Below, one piece after another: positions 8,558 to 16,527 of a stretch of 64,000 bases of DNA. The stretch covers positions 62,001-126,000 of the forward strand of contig NZ_VTTH01000006.1 of the NCBI RefSeq assembly GCF_008831265.1. The letters run 5' to 3'. Numbering within the stretch: the stretch's first letter is position 1; every line of letters begins with the position of its first letter. Below the pieces are notes generated by a model that saw only the letters and a program-made list of their open reading frames with translations, was not told where the DNA came from and searched no databases. The position numbers were made by a program, and so were the translations under genes. Source of the DNA: Lacisediminimonas profundi (GTDB taxonomy: Bacteria; Pseudomonadota; Gammaproteobacteria; Burkholderiales; Burkholderiaceae_D).

Positions 8558-9720
8558 TGTTTTTCCTTGCGGATTGAAGGTGGGTGGAATGGCTGCCGGC
8601 CCTGTCGTGCCGCGTGGCGGCGCACGACGTCGATCAGGTTGCCCCCGGCCGGCGCGGGGAAACCCTGCATGACCTGCAACAGCAAGGCCCGGGCTTGCGC
8701 GGGCTGGCTACGATGTTCCAGCAGCAGGCTTTGCGCGAACCGGCCGGCAAAGGATTCCGGCTGCAGGCGCAGGGCGATCGCAGCCTCGCGCCCGGCTGCG
8801 TCCCAGTCCTGCTGCATCGCCTTGAGCACCGCCAGCGAGCCGTGGGTCTCGCCAAAATTGCGGTCCGCGGCAAGCGCCGATGAAAGCGTGGCGTCTGCCG
8901 CCGGCAAGTCGTCCTGCATCAGCTGTACCCAGGCCAGGGCATTCCAGGTGCCCAGGTGCGACGGCAGCAGTCGCACCGCGTTTTCAAGCGCCTGGCGCGC
9001 GCCGGCATGGTCAGCGGCCGCCAGGCGCGTCAGGCCAATGCCCATCCAGGCCCGGCCGTTGCCGGGATGCACGCTGGCTGCACGCTCGAAAACAGACAAG
9101 GCCTGGCCGTGCTGCTCCAGCGCCAGCCCGGCCGTGCCGGCCGCCAGCAGCGCGTCGATGTTGTGCGGATGCGCCGCCAGCACGCTCTGCGCCAGCGCCC
9201 TGCCCGGCTCCAGCTGATCGTGGTCGACGTAGAGCAGGCTCAGCATTCCCTGCGCGATGGGGTCTTCTCCCAGCGCGCTGGCCACCTGTATTGCCTGGTC
9301 GAGCTTGCCGGCCGCATGCAGCGCGCGCACGTAGAGATGATCGAAGCCAGGCAGGCTGGCCGCACGCGGCTGCAAGGCAGCAAGGATGGGTTCGGCTTCG
9401 CCATGGCGGTTGGCCAGGATCAGGGCGAGCGCATGCTGGAACAGCACCGCGTCCTGGCAATGGTCTTCGTCAAGCAGGGACTGGGTCAGGGCGAGGCCGG
9501 CAGCTAAGTCGCCCTCGTGGTTGCAGATCGTGGCCAGCCGGAATCGACTCACCGGATCGTGCGGCGCCAGCAGCAGGGCGCGTTCGACCAGTGCGCGCGC
9601 CGGCGCCCACTGCTCTTCCTGCAAGGCGCAGTCGGCAGCGTCCTGCAACAGCGGCAGATTGGCGGGATCCTGTTCGAGAAAGCCAAGCAAGCGGGCCAGC
9701 CGACCTCCGCCCAGGCTCAC
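8554..9720 (-). CDS. TPR-repeat protein encoded after flhA
   Basis: A 388-residue protein built almost entirely of tetratricopeptide-like repeats, about ten units. Clear ones include ALQEEQWAPARALVERALLLAP, ALEQHGQALSVFERAASVHPGN and [20 protein letters not shown]. It has no signal peptide or membrane span and is predicted to be a cytoplasmic superhelical scaffold. The ATG overlaps the flhA stop and the gene's own end overlaps the next TPR gene, so the three are translationally coupled. Flagellar loci do not normally carry such a gene here. Possible roles are substrate chaperone, sorting platform or partner of the export gate, all inferred from context. The name of the closest family is not evident. 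Confidence 0.82.
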   Translation of the reverse strand: MSLGGGRLARLLGFLEQDPANLPLLQDAADCALQEEQWAPARALVERALLLAPHDPVSRFRLATICNHEGDLAAGLALTQSLLDEDHCQDAVLFQHALALILANRHGEAEPILAALQPRAASLPGFDHLYVRALHAAGKLDQAIQVASALGEDPIAQGMLSLLYVDHDQLEPGRALAQSVLAAHPHNIDALLAAGTAGLALEQHGQALSVFERAASVHPGNGRAWMGIGLTRLAAADHAGARQALENAVRLLPSHLGTWNALAWVQLMQDDLPAADATLSSALAADRNFGETHGSLAVLKAMQQDWDAAGREAAIALRLQPESFAGRFAQSLLLEHRSQPAQARALLLQVMQGFPAPAGGNLIDVVRRHAARQGRQPFHPPSIRKEKQ

Positions 9721-11759
9721 AGCGTCACCGTGCCAAAGGAACGCAGCGCCACGTGCGGCGGCACCTCGGTCATGGCCACCACCGACAATTGCGGCAGCAC
9801 CCGTTCGGTCAGGCTGCGCAAATGGCGCCGCAGTTCAGGCGCGCACAGTAGCACCGGCATCATATTGTTCCTGACCATTTTTTCGACCTGCGCCGCCATG
9901 CGGGTGAGCAGTTGTTCCGCGTAGCGCGGCTCCAGCACCAGGGCGGTGCTGTTGTCGATGGCGCGCATGCTGCCAACCATGGTCTGCTCGATCGCCGGGT
10001 CCAGTGTCAGCACCGACAGTTCATTGGCGCGTCCGAGCAGGTCCTGGCAGATGGCCGGCGCCAGGCGCTGCCGGACCTGCTCGGTCAGGAGTGCTGCATC
10101 CCGGGTCTGGCGGGCGGCATCGGCCAGCACTTCAAGGATCAGCACCAGGTTGCGGATCGACACTTTCTCGCGCAGCAGGTTTTGCAGCACTTTCTGCACA
10201 TCCGACAGCGACAGCGTGGCCGGGATCAGTTCCTCGACCAGGCCGGCGTCGGTCTTGCGCAGTTGGGCCAGCAAGCGTTCGACTTCGCTGCGCGAGAGCA
10301 GCAGCGCGCCGTTGGACTTCAGCACCTCGCCCAGGTGAGTCAGGAATACGGCCATCGGGTCGACCACCGTGTAGCCGGCGTGGCGAGCCTGGCTGCGCTG
10401 ATCTTCGGCTATCCACTCGGCCGGCAAGCCGTAACTGGGATCGCGCGTCTCGATCCCGCGCAAGGGCGGCGCATCCGGCCCGGGCTTGAGAGCAAGCAGG
10501 CGGTCAGGCACCAATTCGCCCTCGGCCACCCGGTTGCCGTAGAGCTGGATCTCGTACCTGCCGGCCGCCAGCTTGCGATCGTCCCGCATGCGCACGGGCG
10601 GCAGGACGAAGCCGGCTTCCAGCGCAAGGTTCTTGCGCAACGTGCCAATGCGCTCCATCAGCGCGGCATTTCCGTCCGACAGCAGCGGCACCAGGTCCTG
10701 GCCGACCCGCACCTGGACCGGATCGACAGCGAGCAGGGCGTACAGGTCTTCGGCCTGTTGTCCGTGCTCGCCGGCGCCGGGGCTTTCGGCCGCCGCCGGG
10801 GACGTGCTGCCGGTACGTGCAAACCACCAGCTCAGGCCGACCACCAGCATCAGGCACAGTAGCGGAAACGCCGGCAAGCCCGGCAACAGCAGCATGATGA
10901 ATATGGCCAGCATCACGATCAAGAGTGTCTTGGGAAACAGCGACAGCTGGCGCAGCAGTTCGGCCGAGAGATGGGTGTCCGACGATGAGCGGGTGACGAT
11001 GATGCCGGTGCCCAGCGCAATCACCAGCGCCGGCACCTGGGTGACGATACCGTCGCCGATGGTCAGCAGGGAATAGGTGCGCAGGGCTTCATCCCACTTC
11101 ATGCCCATTTGCATGACGCCGATCGCCCACCCACCGAGGATGTTGATCAGCAGGATGACGATGCCGGCGATGGCGTCGCCCTTGACGAACTTGGACGCGC
11201 CGTCCATGGCGCCATAGAAGCTGGCTTCGCGCTCGATGGTCTTGCGCCGGCGCTGTGCCTCGGCCTGGTCGATGAATCCCATGTTGAGGTCGGCGTCTAT
11301 GCTCATCTGCTGGCCGGGCATGCTGTCGAGCGTGAAGCGCGCCGCCACCTCGGCCACCCGCTGCGCGCCATTGGTGATGACCACGTACTGCACGACCACC
11401 AGGATCAGGAACACGATCAGGCCGATCACATAATTGCCGCCCACGACATAGGTGCCGATGGTGTTGATGACACGGCCGCCATCGGCCGAGGACAGGATCA
11501 GGCGGGTGGCGGCGATATTGAGCGAAAGCCGGAACAACGTGGCGATCAGCAGCAGCGACGGAAAGGTGGAGAACTGCACCGGCGTCTGGGTGTAGAAGGT
11601 CAGCAGCAGCACCAGCAGCGCCAGGCAGATATTGGTGAGGATCAGGAAATCCAGCAGGCGCGCGGGAATGGGCGCGAACAGCACCACCAGGATGCCCAGC
11701 GTCAGCAGCACGAAGGCAACGTCGGCATGGCGGCCGAGAACCGTGCGCAGGCCGTTCAT
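9717..11759 (-). CDS. flhA: FlhA/SctV-family export gate protein
   Basis: A 680-residue FHIPEP-family protein, the nonameric gate of flagellar and injectisome type III export. The N-terminal half has about eight membrane helices, beginning DVAFVLLTLGILVVLFAPIP. The family signature is VITNGAQRVAEVAARFTLD followed by MPGQQMSIDADLNMG. The cytoplasmic half starts near residue 340 after the linker SPAAAESPGAGEHGQQ and forms the substrate- and chaperone-docking ring. It is near the usual FlhA length of about 690. It overlaps flhB by 4 nt and a TPR gene by 4 nt. Phylogenetic placement as flagellar rather than injectisome is supported by the FliO, FlgH and FlgI neighbours, not by the sequence alone. 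Confidence 0.95.
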   Translation of the reverse strand: MNGLRTVLGRHADVAFVLLTLGILVVLFAPIPARLLDFLILTNICLALLVLLLTFYTQTPVQFSTFPSLLLIATLFRLSLNIAATRLILSSADGGRVINTIGTYVVGGNYVIGLIVFLILVVVQYVVITNGAQRVAEVAARFTLDSMPGQQMSIDADLNMGFIDQAEAQRRRKTIEREASFYGAMDGASKFVKGDAIAGIVILLINILGGWAIGVMQMGMKWDEALRTYSLLTIGDGIVTQVPALVIALGTGIIVTRSSSDTHLSAELLRQLSLFPKTLLIVMLAIFIMLLLPGLPAFPLLCLMLVVGLSWWFARTGSTSPAAAESPGAGEHGQQAEDLYALLAVDPVQVRVGQDLVPLLSDGNAALMERIGTLRKNLALEAGFVLPPVRMRDDRKLAAGRYEIQLYGNRVAEGELVPDRLLALKPGPDAPPLRGIETRDPSYGLPAEWIAEDQRSQARHAGYTVVDPMAVFLTHLGEVLKSNGALLLSRSEVERLLAQLRKTDAGLVEELIPATLSLSDVQKVLQNLLREKVSIRNLVLILEVLADAARQTRDAALLTEQVRQRLAPAICQDLLGRANELSVLTLDPAIEQTMVGSMRAIDNSTALVLEPRYAEQLLTRMAAQVEKMVRNNMMPVLLCAPELRRHLRSLTERVLPQLSVVAMTEVPPHVALRSFGTVTL

Positions 11760-12874
11760 GCCTGCCGCTCCCGGCCTTGGCCCAGCATCTGATCCTGAAT
11801 CTGATTCCGCAGACGCCCCTGGTCATGGCCGGCCCGCAACCACAACAGTACCCGCGCCACGGCCTGGTAACAGGCAGGGTGGATCGGCTGGTCCATGCCC
11901 GTGCTGCGAAACAGTTGCCGGGCCAGGTCGCGATTGCGCACGACAGGCACCCGGTGACGCCAGGCCATTTCACGCATCAGCGCAGCCAGTTCTCCGGCGC
12001 CCTTGGCCAGCACCACGGGCGCAGCCATTTCGCCCTCGTCGTATTTCAGCGCCACTGCCAGGCGAGTGGGATTGGTGATCAGCACATCGGCCTCCTTTAC
12101 ACGGCGCAGCGAACTGCTGCGCGTCCTTGCTTCGTTCTGCAGCGCCCTGCGGCGCGCGCGGATGCGCGGGTCGCCTTCACGCTGCTTGTGCTCGTCCAGC
12201 AACTCGCGCCGGCTCATGCGCATGCGCTTCATGTAGTCGCGCCGCGAAAACAGAATGTCCAGCACCACGATCGGCACCAGCACTGCCAGGCACGCCAGCA
12301 ACAGTTGCAGCACCAGCCGGCACAGGACGATGGCCAGCATGCGCGGCTCGGCGCCGGGCAGGGCCAGCAGGGTGGGCAGCGCATTACGGATGAACCAGCC
12401 GATGGCCAAAGCCAGCAGCAGCGCCTTGAGCACCGCGCGCAAGGCGTCGAGCAACAGCTTGCCCTGGAAAAAGCGCTTGGCCCCCGCCACCGGATTCACC
12501 CGTTGCAGGTCGGGCTTGAGCGGGGTGAAGCTGAACACCGGCCCGGTCTGCACCAGGCAGCCGAGGGCCCCGATTGCCATCAGCAGCGCGATCAGGCCCG
12601 CCAGCAAGCGCAGATGTGCGGCAAACAGGGCCGCCGGAAGCGCCAGCGGATCCGCTTCCGACATTCGTCCCCAACCGGACGACAGCACCGTGGCGCACAG
12701 GCGCAGCATGCCGTCGGACAGACTGCGGCCGCCGTGGTACAGCATGCCGGTCAGAGTCGCCAGCGCAAGGAAGGCATTGAGGTCGGCGCCTTTGGGCACC
12801 GATCCCTTCCTGCGCGCCTGTTCCAGTTTCCAGGGCGTGGGTTGTTCATTGCGTTGCTGGTCGTTGTCTGCCAT
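11756..12874 (-). CDS. flhB: FlhB/SctU-family substrate-specificity switch protein (NPTR variant)
   Basis: A 372-residue FlhB/SctU homologue. N-terminal cytoplasmic residues (NEQPTPWKLEQARRKGSVPKG) match the family start. Four hydrophobic segments lie between about residues 30 and 215, and a basic linker (RRDYMKRMRMSRRELLDEHKQ) precedes the cytoplasmic domain. Family members self-cleave between Asn and Pro of an NPTH motif to switch export from rod/hook to later substrates. Here the site is Asn268-Pro269-Thr270-Arg271 in ITNPTRLAVALKYD. The Asn-Pro bond is kept but the conserved His is Arg. The C-terminal tail is extended past the usual end (DQGRLRNQIQDQMLGQ). It follows fliR by 3 nt and overlaps flhA. 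Confidence 0.95.
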   Translation of the reverse strand: MADNDQQRNEQPTPWKLEQARRKGSVPKGADLNAFLALATLTGMLYHGGRSLSDGMLRLCATVLSSGWGRMSEADPLALPAALFAAHLRLLAGLIALLMAIGALGCLVQTGPVFSFTPLKPDLQRVNPVAGAKRFFQGKLLLDALRAVLKALLLALAIGWFIRNALPTLLALPGAEPRMLAIVLCRLVLQLLLACLAVLVPIVVLDILFSRRDYMKRMRMSRRELLDEHKQREGDPRIRARRRALQNEARTRSSSLRRVKEADVLITNPTRLAVALKYDEGEMAAPVVLAKGAGELAALMREMAWRHRVPVVRNRDLARQLFRSTGMDQPIHPACYQAVARVLLWLRAGHDQGRLRNQIQDQMLGQGRERQA

Positions 12875-12877
12875 GTC

Positions 12878-13666
12878 TCATCTCGCCAGCAACTGGTCCC
12901 AGTAACGGAACACGCTGCCGTAAATGCGCGCCAGCACCGGTCCGAGCGCCGGCGCCGTCAAGGCCAGCAGAACCAGCCCCGCACACAGCTTCACCGGTAT
13001 CGACAACAGGAATACATTGGCCTGTGGCAGCACGCGCGCCACCACGCTCATGCCGATGTCGACCAGCACCACGCACACCACCGCGGCGCCCACCAGCAGC
13101 AGGCCGAGGCTGAACATCAGGCCGAATTGCGCCACCACCGCAAGCGGCGGCACGCCGAGCGGACTGGCTGCCAGCGGCGCCGCGCGCAGCGACGCCGCCA
13201 GTGCGCGCAGTACCAGGTGATGGCCGTCCATGCCGAGGAAGGCGGCGATGCCGGTCATCTGCAGCAACAGGCCCAGCATGGGCGCCTGGCTTCGGGTGGC
13301 GGGATCGAACAGGGTGGACATCCCTATGCCCATCTGCAGTTCCAGCAGGCGCCCGCCCTGCAGGAAGGTCGCGAATGCCGTGGACAGCCCGAAGCCCAGC
13401 AGCGCGCCCCACAACGCCTCGCACAGCAGGGCCTGCACCAGGCCAGGCAGCGTTTCCAGGCGGACGCCGGAAGCCAGTGGCAAGCCGTCCTGCCAGCCCA
13501 GCGCCAGGCACAGGCACAGCGCCAGCAATGCCAGCACGCGGATATGCGCCGGCACCCCCGTGCCGCCCAGCAAGGGCGTCATGAACAACACGATGCCGAG
13601 GCGGACCGACAGCAGCAAGGCGGCCAGGACCGGACGCATGTCGAAAGGGAGCTGGATCGCCGTCAT
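12878..13666 (-). CDS. fliR: FliR/SctT-family export apparatus protein
   Basis: A 262-residue polytopic inner-membrane protein of the FliR/SctT family, a subunit of the FliPQR export pore. It begins MTAIQLPFDMRPVLAALLLSVRL and has about six hydrophobic segments. The family-typical ALLCEALWGALLGFGLS, followed by a segment that includes the GGRLLELQMGIGM stretch, lies near residues 75-110. The ATG at 13666 is 2 nt past the fliQ stop. A longer upstream frame runs inside fliQ and is not plausible. The order fliP-fliQ-fliR-flhB-flhA is the conserved export-gate order. Confidence 0.93.
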   Translation of the reverse strand: MTAIQLPFDMRPVLAALLLSVRLGIVLFMTPLLGGTGVPAHIRVLALLALCLCLALGWQDGLPLASGVRLETLPGLVQALLCEALWGALLGFGLSTAFATFLQGGRLLELQMGIGMSTLFDPATRSQAPMLGLLLQMTGIAAFLGMDGHHLVLRALAASLRAAPLAASPLGVPPLAVVAQFGLMFSLGLLLVGAAVVCVVLVDIGMSVVARVLPQANVFLLSIPVKLCAGLVLLALTAPALGPVLARIYGSVFRYWDQLLAR

Positions 13667-13668
13667 GG

Positions 13669-13935
13669 TCACAGGTAAGCCGGTATCGAGCCGATCATCG
13701 AGGAGGCGAATGCCACCACCTGGCGCATCATCCAGGGGCCGGCGATGACGATCACCGCCGTCACCGCCAGCAACTTGGGAACGAAGGAGAGGGACATCTC
13801 CTGGATCTGGGTGACGACCTGGAAGATGCTGACCAGCAGCCCCACCACCAGCGCAACCAGCAGTACCGGGGCGGCCACCAGCACCGCGGTCCACAAGGTC
13901 CTGGAGCCGAGCATGAGGGCGAGGTCAATTGACAT
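13669..13935 (-). CDS. fliQ: FliQ/SctS-family export apparatus protein
   Basis: An 88-residue protein with two membrane hairpin helices, VLVAAPVLLVALVVGLLVSI and LLAVTAVIVIAGPWMM. Between them is the family motif QVVTQIQEMSLSFVPKL, which in flagellar FliQ packs around FliP. The length is typical (about 89). The start at 13935 follows ACAGGAAAAACC; an ATG seven codons earlier lacks a good ribosome site. It sits between fliP and fliR. The 77-nt gap to fliP is the largest inside the export-gate block and contains several CCATCAA-like repeats. Confidence 0.94.
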   Translation of the reverse strand: MSIDLALMLGSRTLWTAVLVAAPVLLVALVVGLLVSIFQVVTQIQEMSLSFVPKLLAVTAVIVIAGPWMMRQVVAFASSMIGSIPAYL

Positions 13936-14012
13936 GGTTTTTCCTGTTGATGGCATGGTTTTCCATTGATGGAATTGATGGCGTCGTTGTTGGCGTCTCT
14001 TGGCGCACGCTG

Positions 14013-14777
14013 CTAGTGAAAGCTGGCCAGCAGCGAACGCGCCACCAGGTTCCAGCCATCGATCAGGACGAAGGTCAGTATCTTGAGCGGCAGCGACACC
14101 ATGACCGGCGGCACCATCATCATTCCCAGCGACATCAGCACAGATGACACCACCAGGTCGATCATGACGAAGGGCAGGAAGATCATGAAACCAATCTGGA
14201 ATGCGGCACGCAGTTCGGACAACATGAAGGCGGGGGTCAGTTGCACCAGGCTCACGTCCTCGACACGCTTGGGTGGCGGCACATGCGCCAGTTCGCTCAT
14301 CAGCGCAAGATCCGCTTCGCGCGTCTGGCGCAGCATGAAGTCACGCATCTGGGCCGACGCGATGTCGAGCGCCTGGGTGGATTCCATCTTCCCGGCGCTG
14401 TATGGCTGCCAGGCCTGATCGTTGATACGGGAAAGCACCGGCATCATGGCAAACAGCGACAGGAACAGCGCCAGGCTGACCAGAACCTGGTTGGGCGGGG
14501 TCTCGGGCATGCCAATCGCATGTCGCAACATGGCCAGCACCACGACGATGCGAGTGAATGCAGTCATCGTGACCAGGATCGCCGGCGCCAGGCTCAACAG
14601 GGAAAGCAACAGCAGGATGCGGATTGGCATCGCCAGGTCGGCACTTGATCCTCCCGGTGCAAATAGCCGCAGCTCGATCGCATTGGAAGGCGCTGCAGCC
14701 TCGGCGCCGGCGCAGGCCAGCAACAGCAAGCTACTGCCGAGCCACCGCCAGCCCTTAATGCTTGCAGTCCGATTCAT
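14013..14777 (-). CDS. fliP: FliP/SctR-family export apparatus protein
   Basis: A 254-residue protein. A cleavable signal sequence (SSLLLLACAGAEAAA), as in flagellar FliP, is followed by a first membrane helix IRILLLLSLLSLAPAILVTM. Next come the signature FTRIVVVLAMLRHAIGMPETPPNQVLV, a periplasmic segment, and two C-terminal helices (FMIFLPFVMIDLVVSSVLMSLGMMM). FliP forms the pentameric core of the export pore. The start at 14777 overlaps the fliO stop by ATGA; the 50 codons upstream in this frame lie inside fliO. The flagellar-type signal peptide favours flagellar over injectisome ancestry. Confidence 0.95.
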   Translation of the reverse strand: MNRTASIKGWRWLGSSLLLLACAGAEAAAPSNAIELRLFAPGGSSADLAMPIRILLLLSLLSLAPAILVTMTAFTRIVVVLAMLRHAIGMPETPPNQVLVSLALFLSLFAMMPVLSRINDQAWQPYSAGKMESTQALDIASAQMRDFMLRQTREADLALMSELAHVPPPKRVEDVSLVQLTPAFMLSELRAAFQIGFMIFLPFVMIDLVVSSVLMSLGMMMVPPVMVSLPLKILTFVLIDGWNLVARSLLASFH

Positions 14778-15196
14778 GGGCTCGCGTCCCTGCCGTCGGC
14801 ACGGGCAGTGTCGAACTGGGCCAGCGCCTCCATCCGGTCCGCGCATTGCGCGAACACGAACTCCCTGCCGCGCCATGCCACCACATGCACCATGGTGCGC
14901 ATGGGCAGCCGCAGGCTGGCGACCCATTGCAGGTCCGGGCTGTTGACGGCCAGGCCTGGTATCCGGCCGGCAAGGCGTTTCCTCGCATAGGCCAGGACCA
15001 GCACCACGACCACCAGCAGCAACAGAGCCAGTCCGTAGCCGAGCACCAGTTGCGATGAAGTCGCCGCCGCCTCCTGCCGGTAGGGTATGCCGCTGGCACT
15101 ATCCTGCGCGGCGCAACTGGCGCACCACAGCCAGGCCGGCACCAAACCCGGCAGCACCAGCATGCGAGCTGGCTTGCGCGCCTCAGCCCTCGCCAT
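14774..15196 (-). CDS. fliO: FliO-like export apparatus assembly protein
   Basis: A 140-residue protein with a hydrophobic N-terminal signal-like segment (MLVLPGLVPAWLWCASCAAQ), a short periplasmic region and one strong membrane helix, LVLGYGLALLLLVVVVLVLAYARKR. A cytoplasmic domain with LASLRLP-type residues (WVASLRLPMRTMVHVVAW) resembles FliO. FliO helps assemble FliP and is found in flagellar but not injectisome systems, so its presence supports flagellar origin. The start at 15196 overlaps the end of fliN by 14 nt and its stop overlaps fliP. Identification rests on position, topology and this short cytoplasmic motif. Confidence 0.83.
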   Translation of the reverse strand: MARAEARKPARMLVLPGLVPAWLWCASCAAQDSASGIPYRQEAAATSSQLVLGYGLALLLLVVVVLVLAYARKRLAGRIPGLAVNSPDLQWVASLRLPMRTMVHVVAWRGREFVFAQCADRMEALAQFDTARADGRDASP

Positions 15197-15617
15197 CGCA
15201 AACCTCCGTAATGCGCACGCCCAGCACATCGTCCACCACCACCAGCTCGCCGCGCGCGACCGTCTTGTGGTCCAGTTGCACGTCGACCACGGGATTGGTG
15301 CCGCAGTCCAGCGGCAGCACCGAACCATCACGCAATGCGAACAGGGCCGTCACGCTCAGTTCACCCTCGCCGACTACCGCGCGCACGCGCACCTTCAGGT
15401 CGCCGATCAGGTCGACTCGCCCCGCCAGCAGCGCCGGGCCATCCGGCGGCAGTGCCGGCAATGGCTGCAACTTGATCAGGTGGATGTCTGCGGTGGCTGT
15501 TGCGGCTGTTGCGGCTGTTGCGGCTGTTGCGGCTGTTGCGGCGGTTCCGGCGGTTGCGGCGGCTGCCGGGGCAGCTGCGGCGCCTGGGCAGTCCGCTACC
15601 ATTTTGGTGCTCGGCAT
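15183..15617 (-). CDS. fliN: FliN/SctQ-like C-ring protein (SpoA domain)
   Basis: A 144-residue protein whose C-terminal 85 residues form a SpoA domain: LLAGRVDLIGDLKVRVRAVV, then GSVLPLDCGTNPVVDVQLDHKTVARGE and VVVDDVLGVRITEV. This is the C-ring fold of FliN and of the SctQ C-terminus, where it binds FliH/SctL. The N-terminal 50 residues are Ala/Thr-rich low complexity (several ATA units) coded by a 9-bp tandem repeat. The start at 15617 follows GGAGGG, a strong ribosome site; eight extra codons upstream are possible but less likely. It lies between fliM and fliO, as in standard flagellar operons. Confidence 0.87.
   Translation of the reverse strand: MPSTKMVADCPGAAAAPAAAATAGTAATAATAATAATAATATADIHLIKLQPLPALPPDGPALLAGRVDLIGDLKVRVRAVVGEGELSVTALFALRDGSVLPLDCGTNPVVDVQLDHKTVARGELVVVDDVLGVRITEVCDGEG
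15495..15539. repeat. Five tandem 9-bp units in fliN
   Basis: GGCTGTTGC occurs five times without interruption from 15495 to 15539, followed by degenerate GGCGGTTCC units. On the minus strand it encodes the Ala-Thr-Ala run near the FliN N-terminus. It is in frame and probably prone to copy-number change. Confidence 0.93.
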
Positions 15618-15633
15618 GATGTTCCCTCCATGT

Positions 15634-15669
15634 TCATTCATTCAATCACTCGATCATTCGGTCATTCAA
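15634..15669. repeat. Nine degenerate 4-bp units at the fliM/fliN junction
   Basis: Reading TCAT TCAT TCAA TCAC TCGA TCAT TCGG TCAT TCAA, nine consecutive tetranucleotides of form TC(A/G)N span 15634-15669. They cover the fliM stop codon (15662-15664) and the gap to fliN. Copy-number changes here would move the fliM stop region and alter the spacing to the fliN ribosome site. Confidence 0.75.
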
Positions 15670-16522
15670 AAACCTGGAGTACCGCCTGCCCGTCCTGCAG
15701 GCCCAGACCGGCACTACAAATCCGCGCCCCGGCCGGCGTCACCAGCGCCAGGCCGTCCTCGGGCCGCATGTCCAGCCGCAGCACGTTGCCCGGCTCCAGC
15801 GCCAGCAGTTCGGACAGGCGCAGCGTGGCGCTGCCGGCATGCAGCGCGTAACGAAGGCGGCTGCGGCCCAGGGCGTGCTGGCGGCCAGTCAGCGGTTTCC
15901 CGACCGCTACGGACGCGCCAAGCCATGGCGCCAGCAAGGGAAAGGACAGCCATACAGGAATCAGATCGGCGCCCATGGCCAAGGTCAAACCAGCGTTACC
16001 AGCGCCCTTGCCCGATGGCAGGTGCAATGACGGCCTGTCGCTGAACAGCCGGTTGACGCTTGCGCTGCCCGCGGGCAGCCCGGCCAACCGCGACAGCAAG
16101 TCGCGCAGCATGTAGCGCGCCATCAGCAGCGGCAGCTGATCGATCGGGCCGCGGTCGGGACCGTGACCGGACGACAGCTTGCCGGCCGCCCGCGTCCACA
16201 AAGCCGACAGCAGGGCCGGGGCGTAACTGGCTTGCGCCAGTGGCTTGCCGTCTTCATCCAGCAGCGTCAGCCACTGGCCGGGGCGCTGCGGGACCGTAGC
16301 GTCCCGCTCGACATCGGCCTGCTCTACACCTGCCTGCTCGACATCTGCCCGCTCCACATCGGGAAGCACCAGGTCGGGAGGCACCAGATTGGGAAGCACT
16401 ACCTGGAGCACGGGCGCCGGATCGTCCCCGAACCAGGCCTCATTCCACGCCGCGACCAGTGGCCCGGCTGCGCGCGCAATGCATTCGCCGTCGCTCCGCC
16501 CCAGCAGGCGCCAGCACCGCAT
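15662..16522 (-). CDS. fliM: FliM/SctQ-like C-ring protein without CheY-binding peptide
   Basis: A 286-residue protein in the fliM position. The C-terminal 70 residues look like a SpoA domain (GSATLRLSELLALEPGNVLRLDM ... GLGLQDGQAVLQVFE), and the middle region is loosely FliM/SctQ-like (LPLLMARYMLRDLLSRLAG). It begins MRCWRLLGRSDGECIARAAG and has no EIDALL-type N-terminal peptide, the CheY-binding site of motility FliM. It is also shorter than FliM (about 334). A run of pentapeptides (LVPPD, LVLPD, VERAD, VEQAG, VEQAD) lies near residues 47-75. The ATG at 16522 is chosen; a TTG at 16531 would overlap the flgE stop. In architecture it resembles injectisome SctQ more than a chemotaxis-responsive switch. 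Confidence 0.75.
   Translation of the reverse strand: MRCWRLLGRSDGECIARAAGPLVAAWNEAWFGDDPAPVLQVVLPNLVPPDLVLPDVERADVEQAGVEQADVERDATVPQRPGQWLTLLDEDGKPLAQASYAPALLSALWTRAAGKLSSGHGPDRGPIDQLPLLMARYMLRDLLSRLAGLPAGSASVNRLFSDRPSLHLPSGKGAGNAGLTLAMGADLIPVWLSFPLLAPWLGASVAVGKPLTGRQHALGRSRLRYALHAGSATLRLSELLALEPGNVLRLDMRPEDGLALVTPAGARICSAGLGLQDGQAVLQVFE
16306..16410. repeat. Seven degenerate 15-bp units in fliM
   Basis: Units of 15 bp, each starting GC, follow head to tail: GCTCGACATCGGCCT, GCTCTACACCTGCCT, GCTCGACATCTGCCC, GCTCCACATCGGGAA, GCACCAGGTCGGGAG, GCACCAGATTGGGAA and a diverged seventh. They encode consecutive pentapeptides on the minus strand. The two unit subtypes suggest two rounds of duplication. 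Confidence 0.85.
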
Positions 16523-16527
16523 CGCGC

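Noticed and set aside
11777-13678. A 633-codon plus-strand open frame opposite flhB and fliR
   Set aside because: Gln/His/Arg-rich low-complexity translation with no family match; the opposite strand has conserved export-gate genes.
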